This document shows positions 7,620 to 16,318 of a stretch of DNA of 59,604 nt, in pieces. Source of the DNA: Candidatus Heimdallarchaeota archaeon (lineage in GTDB: Archaea; Asgardarchaeota; Heimdallarchaeia; Heimdallarchaeales; Kariarchaeaceae). A model generated the notes under the pieces. The model did not search any database. It saw only the letters and a program-made list of their open reading frames with translations, and was not told the origin of the DNA. The stretch is from positions 1 through 59,604 of the forward strand of contig WAKA01000131.1 of NCBI GenBank assembly GCA_015523565.1, in the 5' to 3' direction. The translations under genes were made by a program, and so were the position numbers. The first letter of the stretch is position 1, and each line of letters begins with the position of its first letter.

Positions 7620-8072
7620 TTACCAGTTCAGTTGTTTGAATGCATTCAATATCTGTTCACCAGCATTTGCGGTCTTTACTCCCTTAATAGTCTTGACAAG
7701 CATTCCGTTTTCGTCAAAAAAGTGGATATAGCGTTTTGTCCCCATGAATTTCTTTCCGTAAAGAGTTCTTTCCCCAAACATGCCGAGTTTTTCCAAAAGC
7801 TCATGCTCAGGGTCGGAAATTAGTGGATATTCCAAGTTGTATTTTTCAGCGAATTCCCTGTTTTTTTCAACAGGGTCTGTAGAGATGCCGAAAATAAGCA
7901 CGTTATGATTTTTGATTTGGGAGAAGCTGTCCTCAATTGAACACACTTCTTTTGTGCATCCAGGGGTGAATGCTTTGGGATATGAGAAAAGAACTACACG
8001 ATGACCTCGTAGATCCTTATCGGTTATGTCTTCACCAGTATGCAACTTGAGGTGGAATTTTGGAAGTTCCAT
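7620..8072 (-). CDS. bcp: Peroxiredoxin, Bcp/PrxQ type
   Basis: Thiol peroxidase of 150 residues. It carries the PxxxTxxC signature as FTPGCTKEVCSI, giving a peroxidatic Cys in the second position of the CxxxxC pair or a resolving partner as in atypical Bcp enzymes. The thioredoxin-like fold is supported by FSYPKAF, the GISTDPVEKNREFAEKY stretch and the C-terminal FDENGMLVKTI strand. It would reduce hydroperoxides in the cytoplasm using thioredoxin-like donors. It is in a same-strand run with the cobalamin adenosyltransferase and arginase, but gaps of 39 and 103 bp leave co-transcription uncertain. Confidence 0.93.
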   Translation of the reverse strand: MELPKFHLKLHTGEDITDKDLRGHRVVLFSYPKAFTPGCTKEVCSIEDSFSQIKNHNVLIFGISTDPVEKNREFAEKYNLEYPLISDPEHELLEKLGMFGERTLYGKKFMGTKRYIHFFDENGMLVKTIKGVKTANAGEQILNAFKQLNW

Positions 8073-8175
8073 AGGTTAAGGAAAAATTCAGGAAAATTTA
8101 AGTGAATTGGTTGGCAACCACCTTGATAAGCCAACATTGGAGATATGGGATGGATTTGTTCTTCATTCATTTAAC

Positions 8176-9084
8176 CTATATTATTTTTTTGCCCATGGCA
8201 GAAAGGATAAGCCCTACAGCAAGGGTTGCTGTTTTGTTTCTTGTATCAAGGACAGGATTGACTTCAACCATTTCAAATGATGCAAGTTTATTAGTGTCTG
8301 CAATCATCTCCAAGAAAAGATGTGCTTCCCTGTAAGTGAGTCCCCCCTTAACAGGAGTTCCAGTGCCTGGAGCTTCGTATGGGTCAACCACGTCAATATC
8401 AAAAGAGACATGCAGATAATCTACATTTTTAGTGGCGTGGGAAATGGCCTCTAGAGATGAGTTCAGGATACCATTTCGATCAATATCAGACATAGTGATT
8501 ACTTTTACACCAACCTTTTTTAGGTTGTCAATTTCTCCTTTGTCAAGATCCCTTGCGCCAAAAAGCACAGTGTTTTCAAGGGATACAGAAGGAGATGGCC
8601 CGATTTCAGTAAGAGAGGGGTCTCCATAGCCACAGACAACTGCAAAGGGCATGCCGTGGATGTTTCCAGAGGGGGTGGTTTCAGGAGTATTGAAATCACC
8701 ATGTGCATCTACCCAAATAATGCCTGTTTTTCCACCGTGTAATTTTTTCATGCCAGCCATAGTGCCAATGGTTATTGAATGGTCACCACCAATGATAATG
8801 GGAAAGAGACCCATTTCAATGGCAGTTTCAACGATTTGTTTCAGGTGTTTGGCAGTATCAGCAATATATGGCAGGAAACGTAGGCGAGGGTCCATTGTGT
8901 AGTTTTCTGTATGTTCATCGATATCGTGACAGTGAATGTTCCCAAAATCAAGGACATCATAACCTAGTTTCCGAAGATGTTTTTCAATGCCAGCAATGCG
9001 TATTGCTGACGGACCCATATCCACACCTCGTCGTGATGCACCCAAATCTTGAGGGACACCGATAAGTCCAATTTTTCTTTTCAT
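8176..9084 (-). CDS. rocF: Arginase family ureohydrolase
   Basis: 302-residue binuclear manganese hydrolase. Metal-binding motifs are intact: GGDHSIT, VDAHGDFNTP and SFDIDVVDP. GASRRGVDMGPSAIR at the N-terminus, the SGNIHGMPFA loop and APGTGTPVKGGLTYRE are more like arginases than agmatinases, so the likely reaction is arginine to ornithine plus urea. A related guanidino substrate cannot be excluded. The C-terminal EVNPVLDTRNKTA motif is also typical. The upstream gap (9085-9201) is very AT-rich with several TATA-like words, so the exact promoter is unclear. Confidence 0.92.
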   Translation of the reverse strand: MKRKIGLIGVPQDLGASRRGVDMGPSAIRIAGIEKHLRKLGYDVLDFGNIHCHDIDEHTENYTMDPRLRFLPYIADTAKHLKQIVETAIEMGLFPIIIGGDHSITIGTMAGMKKLHGGKTGIIWVDAHGDFNTPETTPSGNIHGMPFAVVCGYGDPSLTEIGPSPSVSLENTVLFGARDLDKGEIDNLKKVGVKVITMSDIDRNGILNSSLEAISHATKNVDYLHVSFDIDVVDPYEAPGTGTPVKGGLTYREAHLFLEMIADTNKLASFEMVEVNPVLDTRNKTATLAVGLILSAMGKKII

Positions 9085-9201
9085 AACGAGTCAATGAAGG
9101 CAGGATAGAAATAATTATTGGTATTGGAGGTCTAAATAGGATTTAGGGTTTTTAGAGTGTATAATATTTAAAATATAAATATTTGAGCATATAAATCACG
9201 A

Positions 9202-10170
9202 TTATTCCAGTAGTTCGTTGATTTCTTCAACATCAAGTTGTGATTTTATTTCTTGGATTGCAGAGACATATGTCTTTGGACCGTTCATGAGAAATGATGT
9301 TAACATGAATGGAACGGCACGAAATTCCTTCAGGATACTAGGAGCGGTTTTTGGATGGATTCCTCCAGTTGCAAAGATTGGCAGGTCGGAAAAGGTTGGG
9401 AATTCTTTCCTGAATTTACGCAAGTGTTGTTTCAAAGTCAAAAAAATGGGTTCGCCGCTTAATCCTCCTGTTTTTCTGGGATTCCCTAGTCTTTCATCAG
9501 AAATTGGCACTGTATTGATTAGGGTGACTCCCCTGATGTTAGAACGAACTTTTTTGATAAATTGAAGATTTTCGGAAGGAGAATATTCAGGACTTAGTTT
9601 TATCCAAATTTTGTCAGAAAGGCCAGCAATTGATTCGATAATTTTTACGGATTCTTGGATATCCATGACACCCTCTTCTGTGTTGGGACATGAAAAGTTG
9701 AGTTCCATTAGGGAAACCTTGGTATCAAATGCATCGATCATTTCCTGCCATTCGCCAATGTTTTCCCCTTTTAAACTCGCAATAAGGGGAATATTCGATT
9801 TAATTCTTTCAAGTTTTTGAAGCCACCAATCCATTCCCTTGTTTGGGAGACCCAAAGAATTGATAAGGCCATCAGAAAGTCTAATGACACGTGGTCTTGG
9901 ATTTCCAACTCTTGGCTTTCTGGTGATCGTCTTGATGATTGGGATGCCAACACCAAGCCTTATGGCAGTCTGTAATTTTGTTACATCATCGACCCATCCA
10001 CTTGGCATTCCTACAGGATATGGAAATCTTAATCCTTGAATGTCTATAGGAATTGGTTTTGGTTTCCTGACCAAAAGGGAGGCAAGTGAAAAGAAAGGAC
10101 CACCGCCCTTTTCAACAAGATTTTCGGGCATTTTTGAGACAATGTTGCGGTACCATACCCTGTAGAGCAC
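9202..10170 (-). CDS. pyrD: Dihydroorotate dehydrogenase family protein
   Basis: FMN-binding TIM-barrel of 322 residues starting at GTG 10170. It has the family landmarks GMPSGW, the INSLGLPNKG loop, the ELNFSCPNTEEG active-site loop, KLSPEYS and the phosphate-binding ATGGIHPKTAP. A Cys (C161) sits in the NFSCPN loop where class 1 enzymes have their catalytic base, unlike the Ser of class 2 enzymes. It would oxidise dihydroorotate to orotate in pyrimidine synthesis. No other pyr gene is nearby, and specificity for dihydroorotate versus dihydropyrimidines is inferred only from overall similarity. Confidence 0.85.
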   Translation of the reverse strand: MLYRVWYRNIVSKMPENLVEKGGGPFFSLASLLVRKPKPIPIDIQGLRFPYPVGMPSGWVDDVTKLQTAIRLGVGIPIIKTITRKPRVGNPRPRVIRLSDGLINSLGLPNKGMDWWLQKLERIKSNIPLIASLKGENIGEWQEMIDAFDTKVSLMELNFSCPNTEEGVMDIQESVKIIESIAGLSDKIWIKLSPEYSPSENLQFIKKVRSNIRGVTLINTVPISDERLGNPRKTGGLSGEPIFLTLKQHLRKFRKEFPTFSDLPIFATGGIHPKTAPSILKEFRAVPFMLTSFLMNGPKTYVSAIQEIKSQLDVEEINELLE

Positions 10171-10212
10171 AATTTTCCTTGAGAATTACCAAAACATAAT
10201 CTTTTAGGTCTT

Positions 10213-11028
10213 TTAACTGAAAAGATAGAAGAGAAGGTTATGATCTGTCAAACCCATTGTATCCACAAAATGGATAAACATGATGAGTGCATGAAAAATA
10301 AGGAGAAAGACAAGTATCCAATTGAACTTTCCATTGAAAGCAATTTTACCCACCACTTGGTCATTGTGCTTGAATTCAAAAAATATTCTACTGATTGAGT
10401 AGGTTGTGAAAAAAACAATGAGATGTACAATATTGGCAGTAATATCAGCATTGTTGATGAATGCCAATTTCAGGAAGAACTCCAAGAACAGCAATATGAT
10501 AATGGGGAGCCAATACATTTTCCTTTTTCGTGAGATCGGGACAGTCATTCCTATGGTTCCCCAAATCCCGACAGATGAACCAAGAAAATAGGTCTGTTTG
10601 AGGACGCCAAATGGAAGGGGCTCAGTCAGAGGGGCGAGTACCAAGAACAAAAGGGGACTTAAAATTATGGGCGCAAGGATTGCACTGAGGAAAAAGGTTA
10701 GATAGGTAATTTTCCAATTTGTTGCTCTTTCAAGACCTTGAGTATAAAAAAGCATCAGAAAACCAGAATAACCATAATGGACAAAAGCAAAGTGGATAAG
10801 ATAGAATGTGAACACCTGCCACTGCCAAACAAATACACCCTTCAAGGTAAACATGTCAAGAGTGGCAATAGAAACAATCCATGTGTCCATCCTGTATTGA
10901 GTCGGATCCGTAAACCTTGAGCCATCAAAAAGGACGAGACCAATCAAGTAAAAGAACGCAAGTAAGGTAAAGGTGCCAATTGGACGGCGGGAGTGCCATT
11001 TTGACAGATCATAAACTAGTTTTTCCAT
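10213..11028 (-). CDS. Rhomboid-like polytopic membrane protein
   Basis: 271 residues with about six or seven transmembrane segments. The order of motifs resembles rhomboid proteases: WQVFTFYLIHFAFVHYGYSG in the first part, GSSVGIWG at the start of a later helix (candidate Ser nucleophile) and ANIVHLIVF in the sixth helix (candidate catalytic His). The WR motif of the L1 loop is not obvious. It may be an active intramembrane protease or a derlin-like inactive relative. A TATA-like TTAAATTTTAT (11047-11057) lies about 24 bp before the ATG. Confidence 0.6.
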   Translation of the reverse strand: MEKLVYDLSKWHSRRPIGTFTLLAFFYLIGLVLFDGSRFTDPTQYRMDTWIVSIATLDMFTLKGVFVWQWQVFTFYLIHFAFVHYGYSGFLMLFYTQGLERATNWKITYLTFFLSAILAPIILSPLLFLVLAPLTEPLPFGVLKQTYFLGSSVGIWGTIGMTVPISRKRKMYWLPIIILLFLEFFLKLAFINNADITANIVHLIVFFTTYSISRIFFEFKHNDQVVGKIAFNGKFNWILVFLLIFHALIMFIHFVDTMGLTDHNLLFYLFS

Positions 11029-11046
11029 ACAAAAGATACGTTCGGA

Positions 11047-11057
11047 TAAAATTTAAG
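11047..11057 (-). promoter_or_regulatory. TATA box of rhomboid-like gene
   Basis: TTAAATTTTAT on the minus strand, centred 24 bp from ATG 11028, inside the gap between this gene and the divergent cofE. Confidence 0.45.
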
Positions 11058-11208
11058 CATTTTCACCAGCAAACAAGTGATACAAAATTATCATGAAAAT
11101 GACAGCTACATCGTCTGATTTTTGTCCAATACCAATTCAGTCACTGAAACCATTGTTTTCAGACGGCTTGATAAAACGATTTCGCCGTTATCCCATGGGG
11201 ACGATGCA

Positions 11209-12027
11209 ATGAGTTTTAACAGAAATGGGGTATTGGAAAATGTGAGAACCCTAAAGGCATTCAGCGTAAAATCAACGAAAATCATTGGGTTTGGGGAGTC
11301 TGTATATGATGAATTTGTCAAGTCCATAAATAAGGAGGGTATTACGTTGAAAAAGGGGGATGTTCTTGTAATTGCCTCCAAGGTCGTTGCGATGGAGCAA
11401 AAGGCGGCAGTAAAGTTAGATAGTATAAAGCCAAGCGATTGGGCAAAGGAATTGGGAGAGGAAGCAAAAATGGATTCAAGGGTTGCCCAGTTAGTAATTG
11501 ATGAATCCAAAGGGAAAATTTTCGGTTGTGTGCCAAAGGCAATACTGGCAAAAACACCCTATGGCATCAGTGCCAATGCGGGGATTGACTTAAGCAATGC
11601 CCCAGATGGTTATGCACTTTTGCTTCCACGTAATCCCAGTAGTTATGCAGAAACAATCCGAAAGAAAATTTTGGAAGATTTTGGGATTGATGTACCTGTG
11701 ATTATTGCAGACTCAAGAACCATTCCATTGAGAAGAGGAACAACAGGAGTAACGATCGGCTTAGCAGGAATGGATCCAGTGATTGATGAGAGAGGTAGTC
11801 ATGATTTATATGGATATGAGATGCAGATAACAACACGTGCAATAGCGGACAATCTGGCAACAGTTGCAAACCTATTGATGGGCGAAACTGATGAGCAAAC
11901 ACCTTTCGCCATCATTTCTGGAGTGGAATACAATCAGAATGAAAAGGCGACATTGAAATCAACACTTATGCCTGAGGATCAATGCATCTATTTTGCGCCC
12001 TTTATGAAATATTTCAATTCATCTTAG
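11209..12027 (+). CDS. cofE: Coenzyme F420-0:L-glutamate ligase
   Basis: GTP-dependent enzyme adding gamma-linked glutamates to F420-0. The family motifs are visible: GDVLVIASKVVAMEQ, TPYGISANAGIDLSN, YALLLPRNP, IIADSRTIPLRRGTTGVTIG and the metal-binding region GSHDLYGYEMQITTRAIAD. The open frame extends upstream to a TTG at 11122, but the conserved domain starts around residue 12-20 of this reading; ATG 11209 is chosen, and GTG 11242 is also plausible. Presence of the gene implies an F420-using metabolism. Its 3' end overlaps the convergent zinc-ribbon gene by 9 bp. Confidence 0.9.
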   Translation: MSFNRNGVLENVRTLKAFSVKSTKIIGFGESVYDEFVKSINKEGITLKKGDVLVIASKVVAMEQKAAVKLDSIKPSDWAKELGEEAKMDSRVAQLVIDESKGKIFGCVPKAILAKTPYGISANAGIDLSNAPDGYALLLPRNPSSYAETIRKKILEDFGIDVPVIIADSRTIPLRRGTTGVTIGLAGMDPVIDERGSHDLYGYEMQITTRAIADNLATVANLLMGETDEQTPFAIISGVEYNQNEKATLKSTLMPEDQCIYFAPFMKYFNSS

Positions 12028-12759
12028 CGGTGCACCGCAGACCATACAATTTTCTTGGGTAGCAGGAACAAAGGAGCTACAGGATTGGCAAACTATCGGA
12101 GCCTCACCAGATTTGATTATACTTTTGACTCTATTTGAGATAAGAATTGGAGGTTGAACAGGTTCGGAAGATTTGTTTCTTTTTTCAAGGATCTTGTGCA
12201 GGATTTGGATAAGGGACAATGGGACAATGATCCAACTGGCATAAACCGCGAAAAGAGTTGCTGAAAAGTAATTGAGACCAAGCCCTGCAAGAAAAAAAAG
12301 GAAAAAGACAGAAAGTATCAATGAAAATGGGAAGGAAAAGGTAAAGAGAGCAGATCCCATGAGAGGGGATAAAACCATTCCAAAAAGCAGATCCAAGGTA
12401 AATGACTTTTTGAAGGACACATCTGGATTTTCGAAAAACCAGTCAGTTTCAAGTTTTTCATAATTTTCAACATACAGATGTGGATTGCTTGGAAATGCAA
12501 TCAGGGTTAGAAAACCACCAAAAAAGACAGGGACAAGGATGAAGAATAGAGAAGATGTGAAAAAGGTTTTGGATGGAATTGAAAAGAGAGGATACTGTGA
12601 AAGTTGTGAGAGAATTTGGAATAACATAACTTGAACCAAAAGAAAAAGGAAAACCATTGAGAGGAAGAACAGGAATGCATCGGAAAGTAAATTCTCTTCT
12701 GATCTTTCCAGAAAATAGGAAAATGAAAGGGTGTTTTTCAAGGAAACACGGGATTTCAC
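12019..12759 (-). CDS. Membrane protein with C-terminal zinc ribbon
   Basis: 246 residues with about four to five hydrophobic segments (around 28-48, 66-88, 120-165 and 168-190), followed by a cytoplasmic tail ending in CQSCSSFVPATQENCMVCG. That is a CxxC-x10-CxxC zinc ribbon. Such short zinc ribbons at the end of integral membrane proteins are common in archaea and usually have no assigned role. The gene converges on cofE and overlaps its last codons. Function unknown. Confidence 0.75.
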   Translation of the reverse strand: MKSRVSLKNTLSFSYFLERSEENLLSDAFLFFLSMVFLFLLVQVMLFQILSQLSQYPLFSIPSKTFFTSSLFFILVPVFFGGFLTLIAFPSNPHLYVENYEKLETDWFFENPDVSFKKSFTLDLLFGMVLSPLMGSALFTFSFPFSLILSVFFLFFLAGLGLNYFSATLFAVYASWIIVPLSLIQILHKILEKRNKSSEPVQPPILISNRVKSIIKSGEAPIVCQSCSSFVPATQENCMVCGAPLR

Positions 12760-12885
12760 ACAATCAGGAAGTTGGTTCTTTTAAAAAACCCTTTTTTCAT
12801 TGATTGGACAGACATCATATATTTTGCAGGATTAGCATTTCAATATTGATTTTTTTGATAGAGAAAAAGTAATGTATTTGAATGG

Positions 12886-14259
12886 ATGGATAAACGGAAT
12901 CTCATGAGTGAGCAATATGATGCCATTGTTGTAGGCGGTGGACCAGCAGGTGTCTTAAGTGCCTATACGTTGGCAACATACGGTCATAGTGTTGCATTGC
13001 TTGACAAAAAGAGACATGATCAGATTGGAAATAAGACGTGCGGAGATGCATTGGATACCAGCAGTGTTACAATGTTGCATCAGGCGTTGGGACTGGAACT
13101 TCCTGAAGGAGAAGAGGTTTCCGATGTTCTTGATACCATGACCATTGCAACTGAAGAAGGAAAATTGAGCTTAGAAGCTCCAGGCTATACTGTTGACAGG
13201 CACATATATGGGCAACGGCTTTTAAGGGAATGTGAAAACTTAGGGGTCAAGGTAATAGACAGTGCACCAGTAAGGGGAGTGATCATTGAAGAAGGATTTG
13301 TCAGAGGAGTGACTTACAAAAAGGAGGGAAAGGACGAGGACATTCGTGGAAAAATAGTGATCGATTGCTCAGGAACATGGGGTGCAGTCAGACGTAACCT
13401 TCCAGATGGATTTTCTGAGGGGTTGCATAAGGAGCTCCCAGACAACCACATAGCAGCCAGTTACAGGGAAATAATAGAATTAAACAAAGAACATGAATTC
13501 CTCCATGAAATTTACCTCTACTATGACAAGGAAATACCATCTCCTGGCTATATTTGGTATTTTACAAAAGGATCGAAAAGACTCAATGTTGGGACAGGAT
13601 GGTTGAAATCGGATACGAGCGTCATCAAGGGAAGCATGAAGAAAATTTTCAAAAATGCATTGCATAAGGTTTACAGTCCAGATGAGTATAAGGTATTAGT
13701 ATCAGGGGGTGGACAGATTCCCATTCGACCACCATTTGATTGCTTGACGTTCAATGGGGGAATGGTGGTTGGGGATGCGGGATGCCTTGTAGATCCAACA
13801 ACCGCAGAAGGGCATGGACCAGCACTTATGGGAGGCTATTATGCAGGGTTGGTTGCCAGTGAGGCATTAGAAACGGGAGATGTGTCAAGAGAAGGACTGT
13901 GGGGATATAATCGGTTGGTGATTGGGCACTTTGGTGCAAGACATGCCATGTCCTATATTTTCCTGAAGTATTTGCGAAAGATAGGACAGAAAGGAATTGG
14001 AACTGTAATAAAGAGAAGATTCTTTTCTGAAGAGGAACTGACAAGTATATTTTTGGGAAAGGAATTGGAGCTTGGAGTAGGTGCAGTCATCAAAAAGCTG
14101 TTAAGGATTTTTCCTCATTGGGGTATTGCGCTGACATTCAAGAAAATGAAAGAAGAAGTGATACAAATCCGCGATCATTACATGAAATATCCCCATGATC
14201 CATTAGAATTGCCAAAATGGAGAAAAGAAAGAGACCAACTGTTGGGTGAAAAACTGTAA
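12886..14259 (+). CDS. Geranylgeranyl reductase family FAD flavoprotein
   Basis: 457-residue flavoprotein. The N-terminal dinucleotide fold is DAIVVGGGPAGVLSAY, the GxxTCGD-like segment KTCGDAL follows, and the second FAD motif is GGMVVGDAGCLVDPTTAEG with the GPALMGGYYAG helix. These mark the archaeal geranylgeranyl reductase group, which saturates isoprenoid chains of ether lipids or quinones. ATG 12904 (MSEQYDAIV) is an equally good start, being nearer the FAD fold. A MOSC protein and a HIT protein follow closely in the same direction. Whether the substrate is digeranylgeranylglycerophospholipid cannot be read from the sequence. Confidence 0.88.
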   Translation: MDKRNLMSEQYDAIVVGGGPAGVLSAYTLATYGHSVALLDKKRHDQIGNKTCGDALDTSSVTMLHQALGLELPEGEEVSDVLDTMTIATEEGKLSLEAPGYTVDRHIYGQRLLRECENLGVKVIDSAPVRGVIIEEGFVRGVTYKKEGKDEDIRGKIVIDCSGTWGAVRRNLPDGFSEGLHKELPDNHIAASYREIIELNKEHEFLHEIYLYYDKEIPSPGYIWYFTKGSKRLNVGTGWLKSDTSVIKGSMKKIFKNALHKVYSPDEYKVLVSGGGQIPIRPPFDCLTFNGGMVVGDAGCLVDPTTAEGHGPALMGGYYAGLVASEALETGDVSREGLWGYNRLVIGHFGARHAMSYIFLKYLRKIGQKGIGTVIKRRFFSEEELTSIFLGKELELGVGAVIKKLLRIFPHWGIALTFKKMKEEVIQIRDHYMKYPHDPLELPKWRKERDQLLGEKL

Positions 14260-14271
14260 AGGGGAAATCAG

Positions 14272-14745
14272 ATGGAAGGCAGGATTGTACAAATTAATGT
14301 TAAACCAGAAGGTAAGGTAGGATTACCAAAAGAAAGAATTGAGGAGACCGAAATAAAGTTTGATGGGGTAGAAGGAGATTTCAATCATTATAGGTTTTAT
14401 CATAAGGAAAACACACCGAACCAAGCAGTTCTTCTGATTCCCATTGAGACAATAGAAGAGCTCAACAATGAAGGGTGGACAGTAAAACCAGGAGATTTAG
14501 GGGAAAATATTACAACAGAGGGAATTGAATTCAATGCTTTTAAGGAGGGAATGAGAATAAGAATGGGAGGAGCCATTATTGAGCTAACAAAACAAGCTAC
14601 ACCATGTAAGAATCTTTCCGTCCTCCCTTATGTGAGTGATGTCAATGAATTCATTGAAACAATGAAAGGAAGAAGGGGATGGTATGCAAAGGTTTTGAAA
14701 GAAGGAAAAGTGAAAACAGGAGATCATTTTATTGTTGAAATGTAG
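14272..14745 (+). CDS. MOSC domain protein
   Basis: 157 residues matching the C-terminal domain of molybdenum cofactor sulfurases. The N-terminal IVQINVKPEGKVGLPK, the GDFNHYRFYHK segment, PGDLGENITTEGIE and the conserved Cys in LTKQATPCKNL are typical of the compact MOSC family (YiiM-like). The Cys may carry sulfur delivered to a cofactor. It begins 12 bp after the geranylgeranyl reductase and is probably in the same transcript. Substrate unknown. Confidence 0.87.
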   Translation: MEGRIVQINVKPEGKVGLPKERIEETEIKFDGVEGDFNHYRFYHKENTPNQAVLLIPIETIEELNNEGWTVKPGDLGENITTEGIEFNAFKEGMRIRMGGAIIELTKQATPCKNLSVLPYVSDVNEFIETMKGRRGWYAKVLKEGKVKTGDHFIVEM

Positions 14746-14766
14746 ACCCATCAAGTAAGGAAACGG

Positions 14767-15390
14767 TTGATGCAAAATAATTACATGACATTGAAAGAAA
14801 GGCACAAAATGAGAGTTTTAATTGAGAAACATTATACCCATATTGTGAATGACCCTGACGGTCCTCTTTTCAAAGATGCTTTTTTAGTGGAACATAAATA
14901 TGACTATATTAAGAAGGAAGGCAAATACAAAAATGCCACCAGATATGAGGAACAAAATGAAAGGAAATGTACAATCTGCTCCATAGTTCAAGGAGATAAA
15001 AATGTTCCAAGCTACGAAATTTATAGGAATGAGAATTTCATTGTGTTTTTGAACTTGTTCCCCTATACATCAGGGCACCTGTTGATTTCACCACTTCAGC
15101 ATTTTGAGGAATATGAGACAATGCCTGATGGATTGATTGCGGAATTCGGCAAAGAAGTGAAACGAGCCATAAATTTGGTCAAGAATGCGACAAGGACAAA
15201 TTCAGTCAATGTGGGATGGAATCAGGGACCAAACGCAGGTGGGTCAATTAAGCATTTCCATGCACATGTTGTCCCTCGTTTCCCTAGAGAGATGAATTTT
15301 ATTGAAATAATTGCCCATTCAAGACCAATGATAGTTTCATTGGAGAAAATGCAGGAAATATACAAGAAAGCACTAGAAGACATAAAATGA
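14767..15390 (+). CDS. HIT family nucleotide hydrolase/transferase
   Basis: 207 residues. The catalytic histidine triad is KHFHAHVV, preceded by the nucleotide-binding WNQGPNAGGS. A CTIC pair in KCTICSIVQG matches the zinc site found in many HIT proteins, and LNLFPYTSGHLLISP is the family core. The first 65 residues are an extension outside the HIT core. It would hydrolyse nucleoside phosphoramidates, or dinucleoside polyphosphates if it is of the Fhit or Ap4A phosphorylase kind. It overlaps the next gene by four bases. Confidence 0.9.
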   Translation: MMQNNYMTLKERHKMRVLIEKHYTHIVNDPDGPLFKDAFLVEHKYDYIKKEGKYKNATRYEEQNERKCTICSIVQGDKNVPSYEIYRNENFIVFLNLFPYTSGHLLISPLQHFEEYETMPDGLIAEFGKEVKRAINLVKNATRTNSVNVGWNQGPNAGGSIKHFHAHVVPRFPREMNFIEIIAHSRPMIVSLEKMQEIYKKALEDIK

Positions 15391-15899
15391 ATTACCAAAA
15401 TAAGCCAAGAGTATTACACCCCATTATCAATATCAAACAGGAAAAAAAAGGTATGGTTGATCCCGTCACATTGACATTGTCATTGTCCACAGGACTAGCA
15501 GGCATAGTAATAGGAAAGATTACGGGCAGGAACAAAAAAGAGGCATTACCAGTTAAAAAACCCATACAAACAGAAGAAAAGACAAATCCACGATTGAATT
15601 TTATTTCGATAACTGAGGAAATTGATGTGGATGAGCTTTTGAATCGAGCAAAAACAGGAGAACCAGTATTTATAAACTTAAAACCATTGAGAACTGCGCC
15701 GTATGCAAGAAACAATATCTTGAGAAGCTTGAGTGTTGCGGCAAGCCTTTCAGATCTCATTTTTCAAGAAGTGGCGACGGATCTCTTCCTCTTGGGTGAA
15801 AAAACATTGGAAATGAGAGTTGAGGCATTAAGGGCAACACCCTCACCAGTTGCAAGGGCACCAATAGATCATGCATTGGAAAATATTGTTGGAAGCTAA
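15387..15899 (+). CDS. sepF: SepF-like cell division protein (tentative)
   Basis: 170 residues, or 149 if ATG 15453 is used. The segment from ITEEIDVDELLNRAK through GEPVFINLKPL, then RSLSVAASLSDL and TDLFLLGEKTLEMR, follows the SepF core: a helix over residue pattern for dimer formation, the VIVNL-like strand, and a final strand with FLL. A hydrophobic or amphipathic segment at the second start (MVDPVTLTLSLSTGLAG) could be the membrane anchor known from archaeal SepF, which ties FtsZ to the membrane. FtsZ is not encoded here. ATGA overlap with the HIT gene suggests coupling. Assignment is by pattern only. Confidence 0.6.
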   Translation: MNYQNKPRVLHPIINIKQEKKGMVDPVTLTLSLSTGLAGIVIGKITGRNKKEALPVKKPIQTEEKTNPRLNFISITEEIDVDELLNRAKTGEPVFINLKPLRTAPYARNNILRSLSVAASLSDLIFQEVATDLFLLGEKTLEMRVEALRATPSPVARAPIDHALENIVGS

Positions 15900-15904
15900 C
15901 AGGA

Positions 15905-16243
15905 TTAAAGTGTATCAGAAGGTCGTGGACCAGGATCATCCCAACTTTGCTCATGAACAAGTTTAAGTGGCTTGACAGTCATATCCCTATCGACAAGGAT
16001 TTGACAGGAAAGCCGATATTTCCCTAAAGCATCAGAGGACAGGAGTTTTTCCTTTTCCCTCTCATTCATTTCAGATGGTTCTCCTTCAATGAATTCAACT
16101 CGGCATGTTGTACATTTTGCATTCCCCCCGCAACGGTGTGAAATGTCGACTCCAGAATCTTCAATAGCCAATACGAGTCTTTTGTTTTCTGCCACATTGA
16201 CAGTTTTTTGACCATCAGGTGTTATTATTGTTAGAGATGGCAT
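15905..16243 (-). CDS. 2Fe-2S ferredoxin
   Basis: 112 residues. The ligand pattern is CGGNAKCTTC and a distant LSC, i.e. C-x5-C-x2-C...C, which is the adrenodoxin/bacterial type rather than the plant type with four residues in the first gap. The preceding strand TIITPDGQKTVNVAENKRLVLAIEDSGVD is the usual ubiquitin-like fold. It would carry electrons in the cytoplasm; the partner is unknown. It faces the SepF-like gene and ends 6 bp from it. Confidence 0.92.
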   Translation of the reverse strand: MPSLTIITPDGQKTVNVAENKRLVLAIEDSGVDISHRCGGNAKCTTCRVEFIEGEPSEMNEREKEKLLSSDALGKYRLSCQILVDRDMTVKPLKLVHEQSWDDPGPRPSDTL

Positions 16244-16318
16244 ATCAAAAGCATACTTAGTAATGAAATAAAATGTTTCGAAAGGAGAAAACTACCAATG
16301 CTGAAAGCATTTTTTGGA

